NCBI GenBank assembly: GCA_034670025.1
Contig: JAXMOE010000001.1
Location: 744,001-808,000, forward strand
Source: PGYR01 sp034670025
GTDB lineage: Bacteria > Bacteroidota > Ignavibacteria > Kapaibacteriales > UBA2268
Reading direction: 5' to 3'
Length of the DNA: 64,000 nucleotides
The notes below the pieces were generated by a model. The model saw nothing but the letters and a program-made list of their open reading frames with translations, was not told the origin of the DNA and ran no database searches. Positions 24,981-33,700 of the stretch are shown here, one piece after another (the first letter of the stretch is position 1; the number at the start of each line of letters is the position of its first letter). A program made the position numbers and the translations under genes.

Positions 24981-25778
24981 CTAATTAATTATAAATTTAT
25001 ATTCTTCTTTTATTATATTTTTTAACTTATATAGTGGTATTTCCAACTCTATTATTCCTTCTGCATAAGATGCTATTTCATAAGGATTATAGATAAATGT
25101 CAGATTTTTGTTGTCAATTGTAAAATTTTCAGGCAAATAGAATTTATCGTTCTCAAACCAGAAACCAGAATCTTTTATTGGACTTGCTTTTGCTAACCCT
25201 TTGCTTACCAAGAAATTCTCTCTTCCAATATCATTCAATTTTTGATTCTCAAATATATCCTGAATCTTTAATAAAGTACCCAAATTTGTGTCATATAACG
25301 TATATTGTAAATTATAATTGCCATGAGCTCCACCAGTATAGCTACTCATATTTTTTTCTAGTATTATCAAGCGTTCTTTAGTATAAACTTCTTTACAATT
25401 AAAAGAATGATAAATTTCAAATGGTTTGTACTCATCTGGTTCAGAGCCATAGTCTTCTTTTAATATTTCAGAATATTTCAATGCATATTTTGAAATATTT
25501 TCTTCTGATAATTCTAAATCAACTTTGTTGCAATCATTTGAAAACACTAAACAAACTTCTCTGATTATGTCATCATTGATAAATTTATAACTTGGATTAT
25601 TATATTTTACAACTTCAACCTCATAGCTAAAACTTAAATCTTTAACTATTTCTATACTGTCTCTAACGTTAATTTGATCTACTGTATTATAATCAATTTG
25701 ACCTGACTTTTTACCAGTTGAACAGGAAATAAGTGATATTAATAATATTAAATAAAAAATCTGCTTAGTATTTATCAT
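24981..25778 (-). CDS. lipoprotein with DUF3298/RsiV-like domain
   Basis: 265 residues with a lipoprotein signal (LLISLISC) and a C-terminal RsiV-like DUF3298 region: SSYTGGAHGNYNLQYTLYD, LKIQDIF, and IYNPYEIASYAEGIIELEIPLYKL. In anti-sigma factor RsiV this domain binds lysozyme. In Bacteroidota lipoproteins the role is generally unknown. It is first in the minus-strand unit leading into the acyl-CoA dehydrogenase and divergent from a second dehydrogenase gene. Confidence 0.75.
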   Translation of the reverse strand: MINTKQIFYLILLISLISCSTGKKSGQIDYNTVDQINVRDSIEIVKDLSFSYEVEVVKYNNPSYKFINDDIIREVCLVFSNDCNKVDLELSEENISKYALKYSEILKEDYGSEPDEYKPFEIYHSFNCKEVYTKERLIILEKNMSSYTGGAHGNYNLQYTLYDTNLGTLLKIQDIFENQKLNDIGRENFLVSKGLAKASPIKDSGFWFENDKFYLPENFTIDNKNLTFIYNPYEIASYAEGIIELEIPLYKLKNIIKEEYKFIIN

Positions 25779-25861
25779 AAATTCGGTTTTAATCGTAGTT
25801 AAAATTGTTATATTGTAAAATTACGTAATGTTTAACAGTAAAAAAATAAATTGTATAGAAT

Positions 25862-27019
25862 ATGCCACTCAACAGAAATTTAAACGAAGATCAAATACTT
25901 ATAAGAGACACGATAAGGAGTTTCGCTGAAGAAAACATCAGAAAACAATCTAAAATTTTAGATGAAGAAGAAAGGTTTTCTTATGAAATTACTGAACAGA
26001 TGTCAGAACTTGGATTATTAGGTGCATTCCTTCCTGAAAAATATAATGGAGCTGAGTTAGACTATGTCTCATATATCATTGCAGTTGAAGAATTAGCAAG
26101 AGTAGATAGTTCACAAGCCGCAACTATAGCAGCACACAACTCACTTGGCACTGGGCCGTTGTATTATTTTGGAAATGAAGAACAAAAAGAAAAGTATTTA
26201 CCTCAATTAGCAAGTGGAAAATTATGGGGATTTGGGTTAACTGAACCAGAAGCTGGTTCTGATGCTGGAAATACTCAAACAACTGCTGTCCGAGAAGGTG
26301 ACAATTGGATATTGAATGGTACAAAGATTTTTATTACAAATTCTGCTACTGATATTACGTTAGGGTCGACAATATTGGCTGTAACTGGTGAAAGAGATAA
26401 TGGTAGAAAAGAACTAAGTTGTTTCATTGTAGAAAATGATGCTGAAGGATTTTCGCAAAATATTATGAAAGACAAAATGATGTGGCGTGGTTCAAATACA
26501 GGTGAACTTGTATTAGAAAATGTTAAAGTACCACATACTGCAATGTTAGGCAAGCAAGGTGAAGGATTCAAACAAATGCTTTCTACTCTTGACAGAGGTC
26601 GTTTGTCAATTGCAGCTATGGGACTTGGACTTGCTCAAGGAGCTTATGAATATGCACTTAAATATGCAAAAGAAAGAATAACTTTTGGTAAACCGATTTC
26701 ACAATACCAAGCAAATGCCTTTAAATTAGCAGATGTGGAGATGAAGTTAGAAATGGCAAGAGGATATCTTTATGACACCTGTAGAATGTTAGAAGAAGGT
26801 CAAAACATTACTAAAGAAGGTGCTATTGCTAAACTATATTGCTCCGAGTTAGCACATGAGTCAGCAAATCATTGCGTTCAAATCCTTGGTGGGTATGGTC
26901 TAATGAAAGAGTATGATGCAGAGAAGTATTACAGGGACCAAAAACTATTAGAAATTGGCGAAGGAACTAGCGAAATTCAAAGATTAGTTATTGCTCGTTC
27001 AATAGGTTGCTTTGACTGA
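25862..27019 (+). CDS. acyl-CoA dehydrogenase (second copy)
   Basis: 385 residues with the same fold and motifs as the copy at 23821-24969: LNEDQILIRDTIRSFA, FGLTEPEAGSDAGNTQTTA, ERITFGKPISQYQANAFKLADM-like segment, LGGYGLMKEYDAEKYYRDQKLLEIGEGTSEIQRLVIAR with the catalytic Glu in GEGTSE. The two differ widely outside the motifs and so are not recent duplicates. Its own substrate is uncertain. It is divergent from the lipoprotein gene, with an 83-base shared upstream region. Confidence 0.92.
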   Translation: MPLNRNLNEDQILIRDTIRSFAEENIRKQSKILDEEERFSYEITEQMSELGLLGAFLPEKYNGAELDYVSYIIAVEELARVDSSQAATIAAHNSLGTGPLYYFGNEEQKEKYLPQLASGKLWGFGLTEPEAGSDAGNTQTTAVREGDNWILNGTKIFITNSATDITLGSTILAVTGERDNGRKELSCFIVENDAEGFSQNIMKDKMMWRGSNTGELVLENVKVPHTAMLGKQGEGFKQMLSTLDRGRLSIAAMGLGLAQGAYEYALKYAKERITFGKPISQYQANAFKLADVEMKLEMARGYLYDTCRMLEEGQNITKEGAIAKLYCSELAHESANHCVQILGGYGLMKEYDAEKYYRDQKLLEIGEGTSEIQRLVIARSIGCFD

Positions 27020-27073
27020 TAACTGTAACTATTTTTATATTCATGTGTACTAAAAAAGAAAAACATACAAAAA

Positions 27074-27739
27074 ATGATAAAATTAATAATTATTCTTATA
27101 CTACCAATTGCATTATTTTCTCAAGGCGCTGTAAATAACTCAAATGTAGAGACTTTAAAAATATTAGAAATTGATGTAGATAACAAATTAAGTTTAACTG
27201 ACACAAACGTAGTTTACAAAAAAAATTATAGTGATGAATACAAATATTCTGATTCAATTATGATTGAAGAATTATTTGAAGTTGCTTACCCCTCCCTTAA
27301 AATATTCAAATTTTTAATGGCATCTAAACATGAAGGTATAGATTCTACTGAAGATGATGGCGTTAGAACCTTTCGTTTTTTAAGTTGGTGTAATAAAGAT
27401 ACTGTGGATTGGGAAACTGGATCAGATGGCAAATTGGTTTATGAAATTGAATATGAGAACTGTAGATTAGAAGACATTGTAAAATTAGATGAAAACAATA
27501 GATTACTAGAATATTCGCTAATTAGCCAAGGTAATAAGAGCACAGAAGCTTATGAATACGATAGTAATAATAGATTGTATAAAGTTAATTCAACTAAAGC
27601 TAAACTTACCATATACTATGATAATAATAACAGAATATCTAAAATAATTGAAGTTCAAGAAAATTTGGGTAATTTGATAGAAACTATGGGCAGTTCTCTC
27701 AAAAGAGAGATAGAGTATAAATTTATTTATAATGAATAA
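27074..27739 (+). CDS. small exported protein, unknown function
   Basis: 221 residues with a signal peptide (LIIILILPIALFSQG, cut near residue 15-18). The C-terminal half contains short YD/RHS-like strands (AYEYDSNNRLYKVN, IYYDNNNRISKIIE), as seen in many Bacteroidota periplasmic proteins of unknown function. No enzyme motif is visible. It converges with the alkaline phosphatase gene, one base between stops. Confidence 0.6.
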   Translation: MIKLIIILILPIALFSQGAVNNSNVETLKILEIDVDNKLSLTDTNVVYKKNYSDEYKYSDSIMIEELFEVAYPSLKIFKFLMASKHEGIDSTEDDGVRTFRFLSWCNKDTVDWETGSDGKLVYEIEYENCRLEDIVKLDENNRLLEYSLISQGNKSTEAYEYDSNNRLYKVNSTKAKLTIYYDNNNRISKIIEVQENLGNLIETMGSSLKREIEYKFIYNE

Positions 27740-27740
27740 A

Positions 27741-29084
27741 TTATTGAAACACTCTGAACATAACCTGACCTATTTCTGAATTTTGTATAAAATACGCTCT
27801 TAAAGAATCAACTTCATCCGCATAATCGTCAAACAATTCAGAGCCATTTCCTTTTGCAAATAAAGGAATAAGTACATTAGTATGACTACTACTATTCCAA
27901 ATCATGTCTGGCATTTCCCCCTTGCTTTTTGGTTCGATTCTGCTATAAAAGCCAGCATTCCCAGTGAGGTAACCCGTTTCGTGGTCAGCTGTAACTATCA
28001 ATAATGTTTCATCCCAATTAGAATTAGTCTCAACCCAATTAACTACTGAATCGACTGTCTGATTAAATTCAATTAACTCTTCAATCATTCTACCAGAATG
28101 ATTGGAATGAGCAGCCCAGTCAACAGCACCCCCTTCAATCATTACAAAAAAACCTTTTTTGTTTAAGTTCAAACATTGTAATGATGCTAAAGACATATCT
28201 ATTAGACTCGGGATTCCTTTAGTTAAATCAACTTCAAAAGCACCTGCTCCAGTATTACCGGACCTTGCTGCCTGTAACGTTGTATGCACTTTGGGTACTC
28301 CAAGTAGTAATTTATCTGAAGGATTAGTTATTAAACTTTCAAATTCCTCTCTATCTGTTATTAACCTTCTCTTTAATTTATTAGATTTTAAATCTGACCA
28401 TACTTCCTTCCCACCAACATACTTATATTGCTTTGTATTTTCTTGTTCACCATCTGAATTATAATCGGGATTACCACAACCAAATATTATATCAACATCA
28501 CTGTTTATCATATCAGTTGCAATTTTTTTATAATTGCTTCTGTTCACGTTATTAACTACAAATGAAGCAGGAGTAGCATGTGCAAATGGCACACTAGTGA
28601 CTACGCCAGTAGATTTTCCGAGTTCTTTTGCCTTATGTAATATTGATTTAAGTGGTTTGAAGTCAATATCCATCCCAATTGAGCCATTATAGGTCTTTCT
28701 TCCAGTTGCAATAGCAGCAGCAGCAGATCCTGAACCAGTAGCCCCAATGTTTCTAAAACTAGAATCACTATAAGTTAATCCAGAATTATATCCATTATTC
28801 CAACTCAACCCATTATTTGATTTGAATTTGCCAGAAAGTGCAGGAGAAGTAGATACTGGAAAATAGACTGGAAATTTTTGATACGTTTGCGAATTTAATT
28901 TTCCATTTTGAAATGAATTAGCTGCATCAATATGATTAAACCCACACCCATCAGCAATCATTAAAATAATATTTTTCACCTTAACAGGTTGATTATTATC
29001 AACACTCAGAGAGTATTTTGGTTTTTCAGTCTCACAGGAAGTTAAGATGAAAAATACAGCACATATAGAAATTAATATTCTCAT
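27741..29084 (-). CDS. alkaline phosphatase (PhoA-type), lipoprotein
   Basis: Hydrolyses phosphate monoesters outside the cytoplasm. The 447 residues start with a lipoprotein signal (FFILTSC). Metal-site motifs are in order: LMIADGCGF, EGGAVDWAAHSN, VTADHETG and SSHTNVLIPLF. The nucleophile region reads ATGSGSAAAAIATG; aligned with PhoA TDSAASATAWSTG the serine is kept but the preceding Asp is Gly. It is followed 6 bases upstream on the strand by a DUF4412 gene in the same direction, so the pair may form an operon. Confidence 0.88.
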   Translation of the reverse strand: MRILISICAVFFILTSCETEKPKYSLSVDNNQPVKVKNIILMIADGCGFNHIDAANSFQNGKLNSQTYQKFPVYFPVSTSPALSGKFKSNNGLSWNNGYNSGLTYSDSSFRNIGATGSGSAAAAIATGRKTYNGSIGMDIDFKPLKSILHKAKELGKSTGVVTSVPFAHATPASFVVNNVNRSNYKKIATDMINSDVDIIFGCGNPDYNSDGEQENTKQYKYVGGKEVWSDLKSNKLKRRLITDREEFESLITNPSDKLLLGVPKVHTTLQAARSGNTGAGAFEVDLTKGIPSLIDMSLASLQCLNLNKKGFFVMIEGGAVDWAAHSNHSGRMIEELIEFNQTVDSVVNWVETNSNWDETLLIVTADHETGYLTGNAGFYSRIEPKSKGEMPDMIWNSSSHTNVLIPLFAKGNGSELFDDYADEVDSLRAYFIQNSEIGQVMFRVFQ

Positions 29085-29090
29085 TATATC

Positions 29091-29873
29091 TTATCTATTG
29101 CCAGGCATATTCATAGACTGCTCAGTGTACCCTTCAGGAATAGTAAAGTTAACTTTCCCATCATAATTCTCTACTTTTGAAAGCTCAGTAATCGAATTTG
29201 TTGTTTTATGTATAGTTTTAACAGGTAATCCTTTAAATTCTTCATACATAGCCGAGAACGGGTCTTTCTTAGTGTTTGGTAGTCCATCTAGCATAGAAGA
29301 ACTAAATGCACTAAAGTTTTTCATTATTGCAAAATCATTTTCATTAATTCCTAACTCACTAAAATCGGTGGCCCATATTTCAGAAGTTACTGAACCATCT
29401 GCTTTAAATTCATATTTGTCAGTATTCCAACCATTTATTTTTTGCGAATTTCCTGTTTTAGACACTGAATATTCTATCTTAGACATTCCGCCCATTTGTT
29501 GTTCAATCATTTTTTCCATTTGTTGTCTTTGCGCATCTGGTAAGTTAGCAAGTTGTTGTTTCATCTGATCCATATACCCATTTAATTGCTTTTTTAAACT
29601 TTCTAACTTCTTTTTTGTTAATATCATATACATTTCTGTCGAGTGGATAACCACAGTAATTTTATCAGCATCAGAATTGTACAGCATAGTAACTTTACCA
29701 TCAGAAGAATTGTTTTCTAATAACATCTCGTTGCTTGTCATTATAACACTATTAACAGATGAGTTTGACTCATCACCGCCTTCATAATAGTTATATTCCA
29801 GCTTTACACCTGAAAAAGATGCAATTGTAAATGCAATAGTTAACACAAAATACGTCATTGTTTTAAACATCAT
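29091..29873 (-). CDS. exported DUF4412 domain protein
   Basis: 260 residues with a signal peptide (MTYFVLTIAFTIASFSGV). The DUF4412 pattern is present: an N-terminal beta-strand EYNYYEGG, a central methionine/glutamine-rich helix (QMKQQLANLPDAQRQQMEKMIEQQMGGM), KINGWNTDKYEF and a WATDFSELGI segment. The fold resembles outer-membrane-lipoprotein carrier proteins, but no function is established. It precedes the alkaline phosphatase gene by 6 bases and is divergent from the MscS gene. Confidence 0.75.
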   Translation of the reverse strand: MMFKTMTYFVLTIAFTIASFSGVKLEYNYYEGGDESNSSVNSVIMTSNEMLLENNSSDGKVTMLYNSDADKITVVIHSTEMYMILTKKKLESLKKQLNGYMDQMKQQLANLPDAQRQQMEKMIEQQMGGMSKIEYSVSKTGNSQKINGWNTDKYEFKADGSVTSEIWATDFSELGINENDFAIMKNFSAFSSSMLDGLPNTKKDPFSAMYEEFKGLPVKTIHKTTNSITELSKVENYDGKVNFTIPEGYTEQSMNMPGNR

Positions 29874-29950
29874 AAAACCTAAATATTAATTTATTGAAAT
29901 AATAATTAATATAAATTATAAAAAATATCTAACAATCTAACAATTCAACA

Positions 29951-30796
29951 ATGGAAAATATTTTAAATTTAAACCTCTTTACTTTAGCTAATGTTACAGT
30001 TCAAGTTTATGATATAATTATACTGTTTATTTTCATTATAGCATTAAAACTATTATCAAAACTTTTAAAAAAAATTATATTCAAATATTCAAAAAGAGAT
30101 AAAGGAAGTTCTTATGCTGTTTTCAATTTAGCAAAGTATTTTCTTTGGGTTATTGGTATTTCAATCTATTTAGATGTGATTGGATTTGATGTAACTTTAC
30201 TTATAGCTGGGAGCGCAGCACTTTTAGTCGGAATTGGAATTGGCCTGCAGCAAACTTTTAATGATTTTATATCTGGAATAATCCTACTCTTCGAAGGGTC
30301 TATACAAGTTGGTGATATTGTAATTTTGGAAAATGATTACAAAAGAATTGTAAAAATAGGATTACGGACTTCTAAAGCAATCAGTTTTGACAATTCTATG
30401 ATTATTGTTCCAAATTCAAAAATTGTAACGGAACGTGTAATAAATTATAATGATGGTATAAATCACCCTGTACGCTTTCAAGTTGCATTTAACGTCGCTT
30501 TTAACTCAGATTTAAGCAAAGTAAAATCTTTATTACTTTCAATTGGACAGAGCCACGATCAAGTTTTAAGTAAACCTGAACCATTTGTTATGTTTGATGA
30601 AATAGCAAACAGCTCATATAAATTCAGACTTTGTTTTTTTGTTAGTAATCCATGGGATGGATTTGGTGTGATGTCTGATTTGAGGTATAAAATTGTACAA
30701 AGCTTTTCGGAAAATGGTATTGAAATTCCATACCCAAAGAGCGATGTAAATTTGAATAGATTTGACCGAGATGCAAAATCACTTGATAAGAATTAA
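29951..30796 (+). CDS. MscS-family mechanosensitive channel
   Basis: 281 residues. Membrane helices cover about 18-37 and 63-115. The pore helix carries the glycine/alanine pattern AGSAALLVGIGIGLQQTFNDFISGIILLFEGSIQVGD, followed by the beta domain (VGDIVILEN...IVPNSKIVTERVINYN) and a C-terminal alpha/beta domain. It protects cells against hypo-osmotic shock. It is short and lacks extra N-terminal helices, so it is of the basic MscS type. The last 18 bases overlap the end of the convergent 1661-residue gene. Confidence 0.9.
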   Translation: MENILNLNLFTLANVTVQVYDIIILFIFIIALKLLSKLLKKIIFKYSKRDKGSSYAVFNLAKYFLWVIGISIYLDVIGFDVTLLIAGSAALLVGIGIGLQQTFNDFISGIILLFEGSIQVGDIVILENDYKRIVKIGLRTSKAISFDNSMIIVPNSKIVTERVINYNDGINHPVRFQVAFNVAFNSDLSKVKSLLLSIGQSHDQVLSKPEPFVMFDEIANSSYKFRLCFFVSNPWDGFGVMSDLRYKIVQSFSENGIEIPYPKSDVNLNRFDRDAKSLDKN

Positions 30797-33700
30797 TTTT
30801 TTACTGAATACTTGGCTATAAGTTTTTACTTGTATGAAGTAATTTCCAGAATTAAAACCATCAATATCCATACTAAACTGTTTATGCTTAGAATTTCTAA
30901 TTAATTTTTCACGTAATTTTGTTCCCTTGAAATCATATATTTCAACTATCGCGTCTCCCTCCTCTATTGTGTTAACTGTTAGAAGGATTTTAGTTTCATC
31001 ATACCCATTAATAGTGATTTTATTTTTATTTTCGTAATCAATTTTTAGTAATCTGGTCCCGGCTGCATAGCATAAATCTTCAATACAAAAGTTACCACTT
31101 TGTGTACCAAATTCAATATTTGTGGAAGAGTATTCCATTGCTAATTCTGAAAATTCAATAGTAGTACAAGAATCATTGCCCCAAAGAGCTTCCATTTCAA
31201 TTTGATAAATTTCATTATTCTTTGGATTTTTTATCTCAAATTGGACAGAACGCATTTCGTTGTTTGTTGTATTAGCAGTTTTGATTGGTTTAATAATGGT
31301 TCTATTAAAAATTAAGTTGCCTTTAATTATCTCTCCGTTAGCAAAATCAGAAGAGCTATTAATTTTGATTGACAATGGAAACACTTCTCCTATCTTCCTA
31401 ATTTCGTCTATCACAGATAATGAAATTTGTTCACTTCCAACACCTTGTATATTAATATTAACTTCATCTTTGTTTTCACATGAATCTAAGACAGCAAATT
31501 TGTGAACACTAGAAATTTCCTTATTTCCTGTGTGAATAAATGTAACAACAGAAGATTCACCTGGTTGAGCAACTTGTGGTATAATGGGAAAAACAGTAAA
31601 TTCACTATCTAGAATAACATCCCAGCGAATCGGAACTGTACCTTCGTTTTTTATTCGAATTGTTTTTGAACCTGGAATATTATTATTCAAATAGCTAAAT
31701 GTTACATCATTGTCAATAATACTAAACTTAGAAACCTCTTTTATAACTGTGATAGGGATAATTGTCATCCCATCATTTGACTTTGAATCATTAGAATATA
31801 TTACAACATTAATTGAATAAATATCTGGTATATCTGATTTAAATAATAGTTTTAGTGAATCATTCTGGTTTGTACTTAGTTGAATATTTTTATCTTCAAT
31901 ATTAAAAGTATTTCCTTCGTAATTAGTTAAACCTACAGAATCAATTACTAAATTTGCTTCACCAACATTTATAATAGGTATTGATATTTCCAATTCATTT
32001 TCACAAATAATGGTATATTGCTTTTCATAGTCTAAATATAATGTAGGAGAAGTACTTTTTACTTCAACATTAATTTCTATACTGTCCGAACAAATAGGTT
32101 CAGGAGATAATTTGTGATTAAATATTTCACCTTTATTACCACCCAAGAAAGTATATTCAATTATAGATGTGTCTGCAGGTAAAGTTGGATTAGGAGTAAC
32201 TGAATTTATAATTATTTTCCCGTCAGCTGACTCTGATGGTGTGTCCCAATACAAATTTGTTCTTCCTGTGTTATATACTTTTATACTTTCTTTGTAAACT
32301 TTATTATCATCAACACCAATCAAATTTTCGTCACCTATAATTTCATAGGATGTTTCTAACTTTCTACCATTCATGTAAATTACTATAACCGAATCACTGT
32401 GATTGTTGCTTTTGAAAATAATTGAGTCTTGAATTATACCATTATCTTGTGGTTTAAACAAAAGACTTAAACACAACGAATCCTTCTCAGAAATACTGTA
32501 ATCATCTTCAAGTTCTACATTAAAACTAAAATTTAGACTACTTAATTGTATTTCTCTTATTACAAGATCACCAGTACCATTATTATAAATTTTTAATGAA
32601 TCAACTATCTCTTCTTCACATTTTACTGTACCAATATTAATGTCAGAATATTCAAATATAGGTCTTACTCCCCTTCCATCTAATTTTATATAAATTGTAT
32701 CTATATTATTTTTTTCATCAACATAAACTACCCTTACTCTTGAATTATATACAATGTCATTTTGAGGAGTAAACGATACTTTTAATTCAAAATTACTATT
32801 CGCTTCAATTTCAATGTTTTCAATTAAATCGACTTTATCTAATTCATCGTACAATTGGAACTGTTCTTTTGAGGGTGAAACTATATCTAATGACATAATT
32901 GTTAAAACACTATTTCCATTATTAAATATTGAACTCTCTACAACTGTTTTTTCTACTCCGACATTAACTTCATCAAAAGAAATATTAGTTGTTCCAATTA
33001 TTGGTTCAACACCGTTTCCAAATAGTAAAAACTCTTCAATACTATATTTAGAATAAAGAATAACTTTTGCACTATGACCACCAATTTTTGTTGGTTTAAA
33101 TTCAATTATAAAATTAGGTTGGTTTATGCTATTTATAACAGCCGGTAAGTTGGGACTATTAGAAATACTAAAATTGTTCTTATCTACTCCTGTAATAACA
33201 ACTGAATCAATTTCAAATTCAAAATCATATTCATATTCAATTATTGAATTGAAAACAGAGTCCTTTGATGAGTTAACTAAAACTTCACCCATATTTATAT
33301 CTTGTACTGAAAAAGTATTCTTAACTAATGAAAATGTTGAATCAGAAATATCTAATGCTTCTGGATAAGGTTTGACAGAATAAACTGATAGTAAGCTATC
33401 TGGGGAGCTACTTCTTTGACCAACAGCGAATCTGGTACCATCTTTGCTCCATTCAACATCAGTTGTAATGCTTGATTCAGACTTAAATGAAAATTTAATA
33501 GAAAACACAGTGTCAACTAATTCATCCCATTCCCATACTTTAACATTAAAACTTCTATCAGTCAAAACAACATAGTTATCATAATCAGATGTGGCCAAAT
33601 CTGTAATTGATGTGAAAGTCGGATTTATTTTTTTAAAGATTTTTTTCAGTTTTTGAACATCCCATAATTCGAGCCATTTTTGATCACCTATGTTTGAAGT

